Source: Pseudomonadota bacterium
Lineage (GTDB): Bacteria > Myxococcota_A > Polyangia > Polyangiales > Polyangiaceae
Assembly (NCBI GenBank): GCA_023398955.1
Contig: JAEWRL010000153.1
Span: 1 to 17,581, forward strand
DNA: 17,581 nt
Direction: 5' to 3'
The position numbers and the translations under genes were made by a program. Below the pieces are notes generated by a model that was given only the letters and a program-made list of their open reading frames with translations, ran no database searches and was not told where the DNA came from. Within the stretch, counting starts at the first letter, position 1. Every line of letters starts with the position of its first letter. Below are positions 7,687 to 15,232 of this stretch, piece by piece.

Positions 7687-7708
7687 GCGCGGCACCATGG
7701 TGCGGCGC
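7687..7708. repeat. Inverted repeat with a perfect 12-base palindrome
   Basis: GCACCATGGTGC (7692-7703) is a perfect palindrome. After one G-G mismatch on each side, GCGC (7687-7690) pairs with GCGC (7705-7708). It sits 29 bases from the end of the minus-strand HEAT gene and may be a second terminator or a protein site. Confidence 0.4.
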
Positions 7709-7736
7709 TGATTCCCGTGCAGGTTCGAAGTCGTGC

Positions 7737-9494
7737 TTACTGAGCTCGGCTCCGGATTCGGTACATGACTTCCTTCAGCGGTTGGTCCCCTTGGATCTTC
7801 GAGCGATCACCGGACCGTGCGTTCTTCTCGACGATAGCCTCGAGCTTCGCTGCCTCCGCTACGGAACCCTTCGGCGCCAGGTGGTCGATAGCCTGGGCGG
7901 CGACGAAACGGAGTGCTGGGTTCTCCATGGCGTCGAAGCGCTCGATGATCTCGCCGCGCGTGCTCTCATTGCCCAGCACACCCAGCATGTAACCCGCCTT
8001 GATACCAGCGAACTGGTTCTTCTGGTCCTGGTTCTCGCTCTTCTCGAGTTCCGCCAGGTAGCAGGATACGCGATCCCCGCAGGCCTTGAGCTGCTTCTCA
8101 GCAAGCTCCAGGATGTCCGACTCCAGCTTGGTGCCGTAGTCCTTGACCGCCTGCTTCATGAGGTTCAGCTGGTCCGCCTTGCCGATCTTCAACATCGAAA
8201 CCGTCAGAGCGCTCTGGAGGGCCTTCTTGTCCTCGCCGTAGCCCGCGGCCTTGCTGGCGCGCTCCGACATCCATGGCACCATGTCGGGCTCGTAGAAGCC
8301 CGTCGAAGATTCGGCGAGCATCTGTAAGGCGTTCATGCCCGGAGGCACGATTGTCTCGGCAGAAATGGACTCGAAGGTATTCTTGAAGGCAGCCTTCGTT
8401 TCTGCGGTGGGCGGCAGCTTGGTGAGCTCGCGCGCGATGACCGCCTTGACGGAGTCGTCCTGCGTCTTCTCAAGCTCCTTGACCATCGGCTCGGCTGCTG
8501 CTGCATGTCCGATCGTACCGAGCACCAGGGCTGCCACCTGCTTGTAGGGCTCGCCCTCGGGGGACTTGTCCGACTTCGTTGCCTTCTTGTAGCGGTTGAC
8601 GTAGTGCTGCTCGAGCTTGTCGAGATCACCTTTCAGAAGCTTGATTGCCAGGTCGGCGGCAGGCTTGCCGATCTTGACGAGAGCCAGCACCGCAGTGCCT
8701 TGCACGTCTGCCTTGGTGGGGTCGAGCATCACCTTGAGCAGCGGTTCGACCGCTGAGGGATCTCCGAGCTCTCCGAGGAGCTGCGCGGCGGTGGTCTGCC
8801 AGAATAGCTGGTCCTTGTACTCATCCACGGCACCTGGATCGGGCTTCTGGCCGAGGGGCTCGATCTCGACTTCCAACATCTGCTTGAGAGGCCCCGCCCA
8901 GGATTGCTGCGGCATCGCCAGCATGGCTTCGTTGAGGTCACGGTACACGATGCCGCCGAGCATCGAATGGGTCTTCATCTTCTGGAACGCGTCCAGCATG
9001 GGACCGGCCAGCTCTGGCATCTTGAGGTTCTTCATGGCGCGAGCGGCCCACTTGATGTCAGCTTCGTCGGCGCTCGTCTTCGGACGTTTCGCGAACTCTT
9101 CGAAGGCCTTCTTGATCGCGGGTGCGATGCGCTTGTCCTCGAACGCGGAGAGCAGCTTGATCAGGGATACTCGCGTCTTGGTATCCAGCTGGTCGTAGTT
9201 TTCCACGTAAGTCTTCGTCAACGGTTCCACGATCACGTCGAGCAGCTGCTTGACTTCCGTGGCTTGCATATCCTTGTTCGCCCGTGTGATCGCATCCTCG
9301 AAGAACTGTTCGAGTCGCTTTACGGCGCGCGGTCGCCACGCGGTGTCGTCGAGCTTGTCGACCCAGTAGTCAGGTTGGCCTTCGTCTTTGCAGCCGATGG
9401 CGACTGTTGCGACGGCGCCGAGTCCAATGGTAGCTGCAGTGCCGAGCGTGAGTGCATGAATGAGCGACGCAATGGTGCGCGAGGGGCGGAGCAT
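7737..9494 (-). CDS. HEAT-repeat exported lipoprotein, hypothetical
   Basis: This 585-residue protein starts at an ATG with a strong GGAGG six bases upstream (9501-9505 on the plus strand). The N-terminus is a signal peptide ending AIGCKDEG, a lipobox-like site with Cys35; Ala at -3 makes it imperfect. The rest is almost entirely alpha-helical with HEAT-type repeats, clearest at 235-275 (TAAQLLGELGDPSAVEPLL, then GTAVLALVKIG), 318-345 (VAALVLGTIGHAAAAEPMV), 420-450 and 500-545. Charged Lys/Glu-rich linkers separate them. Cys472 and Cys478 (KACGDRVSC) are close enough for a disulfide in the periplasm. HEAT proteins usually hold other proteins, so a scaffold or assembly role in the envelope is likely, but no partner can be named. 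The gene stands alone, convergent with the peroxiredoxin gene. Confidence 0.85.
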   Translation of the reverse strand: MLRPSRTIASLIHALTLGTAATIGLGAVATVAIGCKDEGQPDYWVDKLDDTAWRPRAVKRLEQFFEDAITRANKDMQATEVKQLLDVIVEPLTKTYVENYDQLDTKTRVSLIKLLSAFEDKRIAPAIKKAFEEFAKRPKTSADEADIKWAARAMKNLKMPELAGPMLDAFQKMKTHSMLGGIVYRDLNEAMLAMPQQSWAGPLKQMLEVEIEPLGQKPDPGAVDEYKDQLFWQTTAAQLLGELGDPSAVEPLLKVMLDPTKADVQGTAVLALVKIGKPAADLAIKLLKGDLDKLEQHYVNRYKKATKSDKSPEGEPYKQVAALVLGTIGHAAAAEPMVKELEKTQDDSVKAVIARELTKLPPTAETKAAFKNTFESISAETIVPPGMNALQMLAESSTGFYEPDMVPWMSERASKAAGYGEDKKALQSALTVSMLKIGKADQLNLMKQAVKDYGTKLESDILELAEKQLKACGDRVSCYLAELEKSENQDQKNQFAGIKAGYMLGVLGNESTRGEIIERFDAMENPALRFVAAQAIDHLAPKGSVAEAAKLEAIVEKNARSGDRSKIQGDQPLKEVMYRIRSRAQ

Positions 9495-9587
9495 AGGATT
9501 CCTCCAAAAGTGGCTTGAGACTCTGGCGGCGACTTGGTTCCGGTAGACCCCTACTTAGGCGGTCCCCAAGGAGCTCGTGGTTTCGAA

Positions 9588-9617
9588 ACGCTAAGCCGCG
9601 GCCGTCAAATCTGTCAA
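9588..9617 (-). promoter_or_regulatory. Candidate sigma70 promoter of the HEAT lipoprotein gene
   Basis: On the minus strand TTGACA (plus 9612-9617) is a perfect -35, followed after 18 bases by TAGCGT (plus 9588-9593), which matches the -10 consensus at three positions. It would give a leader of about 85 bases before the ATG at 9494. Confidence 0.4.
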
Positions 9618-9701
9618 TGAAGGTGAGTAAACTACCCTCTGCCACCCGGGGGGGCGCGGGGATTCGGCCCGCCTACCAAGCGGCGAGGCCAAGCGCGCCG
9701 C

Positions 9702-9730
9702 ATCGAGGCGCCGATGATGCGAGCCTCGAT
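9702..9730 (-). terminator. Hairpin downstream of the cysQ-like gene
   Basis: ATCGAGGC (9702-9709) and GCCTCGAT (9723-9730) form an 8-bp perfect inverted repeat around 13 bases, starting 28 bases past the stop codon of the minus-strand phosphatase gene. There is no T-run, so termination is plausible but unproved. Confidence 0.4.
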
Positions 9731-9757
9731 TGCACCGAGAGCCCACATAGCTCGCAG

Positions 9758-10588
9758 CTAGTCTTCTACGGGAGTCTCCGTACCCACGTCGTGGACGACG
9801 GCCAGGATTCGGGTGTGGAGTGCGTCATTGCTCGCAATCACACCTCGATCATTGGCGAGGCTCGCCGCGCGATAGTCGAGATGTCGGCCCGACGCATCGC
9901 TGAAAGTCCCGCCTGCCGCTGTCACCACGGCGTCCGCAGCGCAGGCGTCCCAGCGCATGCCGGCCCGCTGCGGGGCCACGTAAGCGTCGACCTGCCCGGA
10001 CGCCACAGCGGCCGCCTTGAGCCCCGCGCTTCCGAGGCGCTGGATTCGTGCCGCGCCCAGGGCCTCCAATACCGCCGAGACGTGTGCGTTCCGCTGGGAC
10101 CGAGACACGACGATCGCGGAGTTTGGCAAGTCCGAGGACGCGCTGACGGCAATCGGGCTGGTAGCGCCATTCTCCTCGATGGTGAATGCTCCGGCCCCCA
10201 CGTGCCCACACCATGTCTTTCTCTGCAGAGGGGCGTGGATGGCTCCAGCGACTGCGCGGTCCCCGTCCAGGTACCCAATCATCATGCAGAACTCACCTCG
10301 ACGTCGCACGAACTCGTGGGTGCCATCCAGCGGGTCTACGAAGAAGACGCGGGGGCTCGAACGAAATTGCGCGAAGCTCGAGTGAGGGCTTTCCTCTGCG
10401 ACGATGGGAACGCCAACGAACGCAGAGCCGAGACGTTCGCAGATGAGCTGATTGGCCAGCTTGTCGGCGCGCGTGACAGGATCGCCGGGAGCCTTGTACT
10501 CGACCTCGAAATCCTGGTCATAGACCTCGCGAACGACCACAGCTGCTTCCTTCAGGATCTCGGTGAGCAGGGTGAGCAGCGGCGTCAT
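9758..10588 (-). CDS. cysQ: 3'(2'),5'-bisphosphate nucleotidase / inositol monophosphatase family
   Basis: This 276-residue cytoplasmic phosphatase belongs to the Mg2+-dependent, Li+-sensitive IMPase/FBPase-like family. The metal ligands are visible: Glu65 in VAEES, Asp85 and Asp88 in DPLDGTHEF (85-93), and Asp214 in WDACAAD. DPVTRAD (36-42) is the usual N-terminal signature. The sequence DPLDGTHEF followed by RRGEF is closer to CysQ, which hydrolyses 3'-phosphoadenosine 5'-phosphate from sulfate assimilation, than to inositol monophosphatases. Histidine replaces the common Lys in DGTKEF. The symbol is by family resemblance. The ATG overlaps the stop of the aldo/keto reductase-like gene in ATGA (10585-10588), so the two are translationally coupled. 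The frame stays open far upstream, but that extension is a shadow of the reductase gene. Confidence 0.85.
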   Translation of the reverse strand: MTPLLTLLTEILKEAAVVVREVYDQDFEVEYKAPGDPVTRADKLANQLICERLGSAFVGVPIVAEESPHSSFAQFRSSPRVFFVDPLDGTHEFVRRRGEFCMMIGYLDGDRAVAGAIHAPLQRKTWCGHVGAGAFTIEENGATSPIAVSASSDLPNSAIVVSRSQRNAHVSAVLEALGAARIQRLGSAGLKAAAVASGQVDAYVAPQRAGMRWDACAADAVVTAAGGTFSDASGRHLDYRAASLANDRGVIASNDALHTRILAVVHDVGTETPVED

Positions 10589-11529
10589 GGTCGAGCGCCG
10601 ACGTCTTTGAGGCGTCCCTCTAGGGCGCGGAGCTTCTCGCCGGGCAGGTAGGGAGGAGCCACATTGGCCTCCCTCACGAGCTGGTCGAGCTGGAGAGCCG
10701 TACGCGGACCAACTACCACCGAGCTCACGAGCTCCGAGGCCAAGGCATAGCGTAGGGCCACGGCACGCAATGACGGAACATCCCCTCCGATTGCAGGCCG
10801 CAGCGCATCGAGCTGCTGGATGCGCCGCCGCAGCTCGTCCGGGGTCCAACGCTCGTTTCGATGATCGCCCGGCGGGAATTCCTTGTCCCGGGGCCAGAGT
10901 CCACAGAGCAGGCCGTGGGCCAGTACGGATCGGGCAAGGATACCAATCCCCTTCTCGAGCACTGCCGGGGTGATCGCATCGAGCTCCTCGGTGTGGAGTG
11001 CATTGTAGGCCACCTGCACCACCGGCGCCCCATACTCGGTCGCGAGCTTGGCGACCTCCGGCGACCCAACACTGACGCCCCAGGTGTGTACAGCCCCCGC
11101 TTTTGGAAGCCCCCGCAGCCATTCGAAAGTTGCCTCCCTCTGAAACGCCTGCACCGAAGGATTGTGCAGGAGCAGGATGTCCAACTGTTCGCGGCGAAGG
11201 CGCTGCAGAGCCCTTTCCAGAGCTCTTTGGAGGTACTCTTTGTCGAAACGCTTCCGAGGCGGCATGCTCTCTCGGTCCGTTCCGATGAGGCAGATGAAGC
11301 GCACCGTCGAATCATTGCCCAGCACCTCCCCCAGCTGTCCGAGCACCTCCCCGTGGGCATAGCTGTCGGCGCACTCGAAGGCTCCGATGCCCAACGATCG
11401 AGCTCTCTCCAGCAGAGCTGCGCGGGCTTGGCTGCTGGTGGGGGGATGTCCCTCGCCAGCGAGCTGCCAGGTGCCCAGCGACAACTCCGAGAGGGTCACG
11501 TTGCTGGAGCCGAGCGCGCGTTGCCGCAT
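10585..11529 (-). CDS. Aldo/keto reductase family protein, catalytic tetrad altered
   Basis: This 314-residue TIM-barrel protein belongs to the NADPH-dependent aldo/keto reductase superfamily. The N-terminus MRQRALGSSNVTLSELSLGTW matches the family start. The usual tetrad is Asp, Tyr, Lys and His. Tyr57 (ADSY) and His122 (LLLHNPS) are present. The Asp position in the FDTADxY motif is Glu52 (FECADSY), and the Lys in the TKxG strand aligns with Leu81 (FICLIGTDR). Reductase activity may therefore be weak or lost. VAYNALHT, ILARSVLAHGLL and VVVGPRT fit the later barrel and the cofactor end. The ATG has no Shine-Dalgarno; a TATACC box seven bases upstream suggests a leaderless transcript. The gene ends in an ATGA overlap with the CysQ-like gene and begins 75 bases after the glycosyltransferase stop. 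Confidence 0.88.
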   Translation of the reverse strand: MRQRALGSSNVTLSELSLGTWQLAGEGHPPTSSQARAALLERARSLGIGAFECADSYAHGEVLGQLGEVLGNDSTVRFICLIGTDRESMPPRKRFDKEYLQRALERALQRLRREQLDILLLHNPSVQAFQREATFEWLRGLPKAGAVHTWGVSVGSPEVAKLATEYGAPVVQVAYNALHTEELDAITPAVLEKGIGILARSVLAHGLLCGLWPRDKEFPPGDHRNERWTPDELRRRIQQLDALRPAIGGDVPSLRAVALRYALASELVSSVVVGPRTALQLDQLVREANVAPPYLPGEKLRALEGRLKDVGARP

Positions 11530-11536
11530 GGGGGAG

Positions 11537-11545
11537 GGTATAGCA
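11537..11545 (-). promoter_or_regulatory. Extended -10 box, possible leaderless start of the reductase-like gene
   Basis: The minus strand reads TGCTATACC, an extended -10 element matching TATA of TATAAT. Seven bases lie between it and the ATG at 11529, so transcription should begin at or next to the start codon. No -35 is seen. Confidence 0.4.
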
Positions 11546-11604
11546 GGAAACCGTTGGCTCGCGTCCGGGGCAATGGCGCCCGCGAAGTCTACTTTCGTGC
11601 GTCT

Positions 11605-13677
11605 TCAGGGTCCGCCCGATTCGCGCGGTGCGGGCCGGCTGTAACTCCAGTAGTGCATGGACGTGAAGGGCGCAGTTCCCGTGAGCGTCACGTCTGAGAT
11701 CCCGCGACGAGCGTCCGATGGGATGCGGATCGCGAGTTCGTGCCAGCGGCTGGGAGCCATGGACAGCTGTTGTGGCAGCGCACCGATGCTGACAGTCAGG
11801 GTGAGCCGCGTTTCAGACGCGAGGCGCGCGACCAGGGTGCCTCCGGGCTGCACAACCAGGCGAAATTTTTCGAGCGTTCGACCACTGCGGGCGCCGTCCG
11901 CGAGCGTGCCAACAACGATCAGATGGTTCGTCGCTTGACTGGCGTCCAGGAGCTGATAGCCGTGGGACTCCTCTTGGTCCAGGTGGGCCACATCGAGCTC
12001 GTCGAGGAGCGTGCCCGCTCCCATCGACCACTGAGGGCGTGTCGCGGAGCCGAGCAGCGAGTAATCGGCTTCGTGAGCCACCATCGTGGTGCCTCCAAGG
12101 ATAGAGGCGTTCACGCGGCGTTGGGCGAGCCGCTCCCCGAGCAGCTCGGGCATCTGCCACCAGCCCGGGTAGACGATGAGGTAATCCGGGAGTGCCGCGG
12201 CGCCCAGCTCCTCGTAGTGCTCGAAGCGCGACCCCGCACCGCTCGACCAGTAGCGAGCTTCACCCAGAGTCGTGAGGCCCACGAAGTCGAAGGTTTTATG
12301 CCCCGAGAAGTAGGCGATGGCGCCCGCATCGTTCACGCCAATGACGCTGCCGCGCGGAAGCTCTCGGCTAGCCCACTTACCGAGAGCGACCTGCTGCCGG
12401 CGAATGGCATCGGAGCTCTCGGCTAGGTCCTCGATGCTCTCGGGGAGCGTTCGGAGGCAGGCGTAAACGACGACCAGCCCCCAGAGGAACCCCATCCGCC
12501 GCAATGGAGGCCACCAGCGCGAGCCGAGCAGCGCCGCAAGATCTCCCAGCGCGACCGCCCCCACCAGCCAGACCGACGCGAAAGGCCAAAGATATCTTAG
12601 GCGGTTCCAGAGGAAGCTGTGATAGGTCGCCGGTATCAAGATTCCCAGGCCGACCAATGCGAGGAGAGTCGCACGTGGCAGCCGTCGCGTCCGGACGCCG
12701 AGCATTAGCAGCGCCGGGATCGCGAGCCAGGCAATGATTGCTGGGCCGTCTGGAACCAGATAGCGTGCCCACTCCTCCCCGCTGAGGAGGACGCCGAACA
12801 AGAGCTCTAGGTGCTCGAGGATCCGTTCAGGGATTTCGGTCGGATAGGGTCGTGCGAATAACCACTTGGCCTCGAGGGTGGTGCTCGCCGCCTCACCCGT
12901 GAAGGTCAGGTTGATCAGCGGGGGCAGACCGATTGCCGTGAGAACACCCATGGCGGGCCAGCGGCGCATCGTGCCTGGTCGTCCGAAGAGCGTGACTGCC
13001 ACGAGGAGCGTCGCCAGCGCACCCTCCGGGCGCACGAGGGGGCCCGCGAAGGCCAGCGCGACCAGCTCTGCGCGCCGCGCGGTGCTCGGATAACCCACCA
13101 CCGCAGCTGGAGCCTCGAACCACTCGGCGCACCGTCGTGCCGTGCGCAGCAGCAGCAATCCCAGGGGAATGACGGCCATGCCGCTGCCCGCAGCCCACGC
13201 GAAACCGCCGCACGAAAGCACTGCCGCGAGCGCCGTCCAGCGCGTTCGCACGTCGAGCAGCCCACGTGTCGATGCGAGCACCTCCCAGCCAAGCAGAGCG
13301 AGACACGCCCAGCCGAGCAACCATGCTGGCCAAACGAGCGCCGCGCCCTCTACCCCGAGCGCGTAGAAGATGCCCAAGAGCAGCGCCCAGAGCATGCTGC
13401 TCGCCCCCGGCGCTGGCGCTGAACCCGGCGTGTACTCGAAGGGACGGCCCTCGGCAAACGACCTAGCATACTGGAAATGAATATAGGCGTCATCGAGGGG
13501 AACGGCCGGAATGCCGCCGGTTCTCGTCAGGGTTACGTCGATGGCCCACGCGGCCAGCAATGCGGTGGGAACTGCTATTGCGGCGCCGACGGCGAACCCG
13601 CGCGCCGTCCCAGCGGTGAGCCCGAGGTATCCCCCCAACCTCCAAGCCGACGAGCTCCTCTGCGAGATTCCCTTCAC
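11605..13677 (-). CDS. GT-C family polytopic membrane glycosyltransferase
   Basis: This is a 690-residue inner-membrane protein with about ten or more hydrophobic segments between residues 25 and 410 and a soluble, probably periplasmic C-terminal part (about 415-690). The first extracytoplasmic loop carries DDAYIHFQYAR with Asp62 and Asp63, the acidic motif of GT-C enzymes that use polyprenyl-phosphate sugars. GPLVRPEGAL (213-222) and WNRLRYLWP (357-365) match conserved elements of the AftB-like arabinosyl/mannosyl-transferase group. Donor and acceptor are unknown; it could decorate lipid, polysaccharide or protein in the periplasm. GTG is the only start near the N-terminus, with a G-rich AAGGGCGGG about 9-12 bases upstream. 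It diverges from trmB and lies upstream of the reductase-like gene on the same strand. Confidence 0.82.
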   Translation of the reverse strand: MKGISQRSSSAWRLGGYLGLTAGTARGFAVGAAIAVPTALLAAWAIDVTLTRTGGIPAVPLDDAYIHFQYARSFAEGRPFEYTPGSAPAPGASSMLWALLLGIFYALGVEGAALVWPAWLLGWACLALLGWEVLASTRGLLDVRTRWTALAAVLSCGGFAWAAGSGMAVIPLGLLLLRTARRCAEWFEAPAAVVGYPSTARRAELVALAFAGPLVRPEGALATLLVAVTLFGRPGTMRRWPAMGVLTAIGLPPLINLTFTGEAASTTLEAKWLFARPYPTEIPERILEHLELLFGVLLSGEEWARYLVPDGPAIIAWLAIPALLMLGVRTRRLPRATLLALVGLGILIPATYHSFLWNRLRYLWPFASVWLVGAVALGDLAALLGSRWWPPLRRMGFLWGLVVVYACLRTLPESIEDLAESSDAIRRQQVALGKWASRELPRGSVIGVNDAGAIAYFSGHKTFDFVGLTTLGEARYWSSGAGSRFEHYEELGAAALPDYLIVYPGWWQMPELLGERLAQRRVNASILGGTTMVAHEADYSLLGSATRPQWSMGAGTLLDELDVAHLDQEESHGYQLLDASQATNHLIVVGTLADGARSGRTLEKFRLVVQPGGTLVARLASETRLTLTVSIGALPQQLSMAPSRWHELAIRIPSDARRGISDVTLTGTAPFTSMHYWSYSRPAPRESGGP

Positions 13678-13809
13678 GGTCGTTGCCCGCCCTTAGCGCG
13701 CACCAATAGCGCAGTCTACTGCCCGCCTGGCTCCGGGCCGTGCAAGCGGCGCGGCGACGAGTGGTGCTTGAGTTTGTCGAGTCGGTGGGGTAGGGCGCTG
13801 CTCGACACC

Positions 13810-14430
13810 GTGAACAGAGTGGATCCCTACGCAGATGCGCCCCGCTTACCAGAGGATGGCCCCTTGGACCTCCGGGACGTGCTCGGCGCGGGCAGTGAGC
13901 CGGTCGAGTTGGAGCTGGGGCCGGGACGTGGTTGGTTTCTCGTGGACCGCCTACGTTCCGTGCCGGGGTGTCGAATGGTCGGGCTGGAGATCCGTCGCAA
14001 GTGGGCGACGATCGTGGATCGTCGATTGCAACAGTACGGGCTGGCGTCGCGCGGCAGGGTCTTCGCGGCGGACGCCCGCGAAGTGCTCTCTCGCCTGCCT
14101 GCGAGCAGCATCGCTCGGACCTTCGTTCACTTTCCCGATCCCTGGTGGAAGAAGCGGCACCAGAAGCGGCTGTTGCTAAGTTCCGCGGTAATAGTCGAGA
14201 TCGGTCGAGTCCTCGAACCGGGCGGGGAGTTGTTCGTTCAGACCGACGTCCTCGAGCGGGCAGACGGCTACGAGCGCTTGATCGGCGCCTGCCCCTCGTT
14301 CGAGTCGTGGGGGCCGAGTCCACGGGTTTCCGAGAATCCTTATGAGACGCGCAGTCCGCGGGAGCGGCGTGCCGTGGCCGACGAGCTGCCCATTGTCCGC
14401 CTTCGCTACCGGTGTGTTCGCGCCCCTTGA
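13810..14430 (+). CDS. trmB: tRNA (guanine-N7-)-methyltransferase
   Basis: The enzyme transfers a methyl group from S-adenosylmethionine to N7 of G46 in the variable loop of tRNAs. From GTG 13810 it has 206 residues, near the usual 205-240. Motif I is ELELGPGRG (33-41), VGLEIRRKWA (57-66) binds the cofactor ribose region, and FVHFPDPWWKKRHQKRL (105-121) is the TrmB signature. LFVQTDV (141-147) and TRSPRERRA (180-188) complete the fold. No ATG exists near the N-terminus and no clean ribosome binding site separates the candidates GTG 13810, GTG 13819 and TTG 13768 or 13774. I chose 13810 because it places the start just before the NPY-like segment RVDPY. The open frame upstream to 13477 lies over the divergent glycosyltransferase gene and is not part of it. 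Confidence 0.9.
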   Translation: MNRVDPYADAPRLPEDGPLDLRDVLGAGSEPVELELGPGRGWFLVDRLRSVPGCRMVGLEIRRKWATIVDRRLQQYGLASRGRVFAADAREVLSRLPASSIARTFVHFPDPWWKKRHQKRLLLSSAVIVEIGRVLEPGGELFVQTDVLERADGYERLIGACPSFESWGPSPRVSENPYETRSPRERRAVADELPIVRLRYRCVRAP

Positions 14431-14440
14431 TCCCAGGGGC
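14422..14440 (+). terminator. Hairpin with the trmB stop codon in its loop
   Basis: GCCCCT (14422-14427) pairs with AGGGGC (14435-14440). The 7-base loop opens with the trmB stop codon TGA (14428-14430). There is no T-run. Confidence 0.4.
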
Positions 14441-14517
14441 TGCGCCGGGCACGGCATCCGGCTGGGTAATGCGTAAGCCCAGGTGGGTGGTGAGCCTTGG
14501 CGAGACAGGTGCAGAGC

Positions 14518-14535
14518 GGAGCTCCTTCGAGCTCC
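14518..14535. terminator. Perfect hairpin between convergent trmB and the DUF465 gene
   Basis: GGAGCTC (14518-14524) and GAGCTCC (14529-14535) form a 7-bp perfect stem with the tetraloop CTTC, in the middle of the gap between two convergent genes. It could stop transcripts from either side; an ACAAAA stretch follows on the plus strand and no T-run is seen. Confidence 0.45.
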
Positions 14536-14594
14536 ACAAAACGACGACAGGGAACGCTGCTGCATTCCCCGTCCAGTGGCTGCGATAGCTCGAA

Positions 14595-14617
14595 CGCGAC
14601 CCTTGTCAGGGGTCGCG
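14595..14617 (-). terminator. Hairpin with the DUF465 gene stop codon in its loop
   Basis: CGCGACCC (14595-14602) pairs perfectly with GGGTCGCG (14610-14617), 8 bp of stem with a 7-base loop that contains the stop codon (TGA, plus 14606-14608). One arm is coding sequence for the last residues of the protein. Confidence 0.45.
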
Positions 14618-14794
14618 ACGCAACGCAAAGATGGCGTCCTTCGCGAGCAGTTTGCGCTTCTTCAGATCTGCTACCTGCCGCTGTTCCTCCGGAGTGAGGT
14701 ACGCGCGGCGCGACAGCTCGCTCACGGCAGAGTGGAGCGCGCGATGCGTGGCCTCGAGGGCAATCAGGCGATCGTCAGCCATTGCTTCATTCAT
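14606..14794 (-). CDS. DUF465/YdcH-type small coiled-coil protein
   Basis: This is a 62-residue cytoplasmic protein. The pattern ALEATHRALHSAVSELSRRAYLTPEEQRQVADLKKRKLLAKDAIFAL is the DUF465 (YdcH) arrangement: a helix, a turn with LTPEE, and a second helix ending in LKKxKLxxKDxI. Members are short helical hairpins of unknown biochemical role. The start is secure: AGGAGGTG (plus 14803-14810) lies eight bases upstream of the ATG. The same ATG overlaps the stop of the upstream 100-residue frame in ATGA, so coupling is possible. The gene converges on trmB. Confidence 0.85.
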   Translation of the reverse strand: MNEAMADDRLIALEATHRALHSAVSELSRRAYLTPEEQRQVADLKKRKLLAKDAIFALRRDP

Positions 14795-15093
14795 GAGAAC
14801 AGCACCTCCTGTGGGTTCTTGTCGGCTTGCACCGGGGGGGGCGGGGCGCAGACATACGTCGCCGTCAGCTCGCTGAGTCGTTCGAGTCCTTCAGCTAGAG
14901 CATCCGCCACGCTCAATAGACTAGGGGACTGCCCCTCGGCGTCAACAAACTTCGACCCTCCAACGGGACCGACCAGGTCCATGTTTCCCAGCGCTTTCCC
15001 GCACCGCTCGTCGGGGGGCGCGGCACATCGGGCGGAGCTCCCCGTGAACCCCGCGTGCCAAACCCCTGCCGAGTTTGCGATGCGTTTCAACAT
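14791..15093 (-). CDS. Possible small hypothetical protein upstream of the DUF465 gene
   Basis: This frame has 100 residues and no recognised family. In its favour, GGGGAG lies seven bases before the ATG (plus 15101-15106), the stop overlaps the next start in ATGA, and about 70 percent of its codons end in G or C by my count. The middle (VDAEGQSPSLLSVADALAEGLERLSELTATYV) could form one or two helices, and the end is Pro-rich with a Cys. There is no signal peptide or membrane segment. Against it, the N-terminal third looks poorly ordered and Cys/Gly-rich, and the plus strand is also open here. It may be a real coupled gene or only a leader for the DUF465 gene. Confidence 0.45.
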   Translation of the reverse strand: MLKRIANSAGVWHAGFTGSSARCAAPPDERCGKALGNMDLVGPVGGSKFVDAEGQSPSLLSVADALAEGLERLSELTATYVCAPPPPVQADKNPQEVLFS

Positions 15094-15232
15094 TTACAAA
15101 CTCCCCGCACCTGACACCTCCACTCCCGCATCGCAGACATGCACCGTGGGGGCGTTGAGCACCGAGAGGATGGCAGTCAAGAGCCGTGCCAGTGGGAAGC
15201 CGGCGCGGGGGAGCTATTATGGGCGCGTCCCG

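Noticed and set aside
10589..11122. N-terminal extension of the CysQ-like frame
   Set aside because: It lies over the aldo/keto reductase-like gene in another frame; the family N-terminus begins at the ATG in the ATGA overlap.
13477..13809. N-terminal extension of the trmB frame from ATG 13477
   Set aside because: It overlaps the divergent glycosyltransferase gene by about 200 bases and has no TrmB-like sequence.
14483..15232. N-terminal extension of the TPR lipoprotein frame
   Set aside because: It covers the minus-strand DUF465 gene and would place 250 residues ahead of a clear signal peptide.
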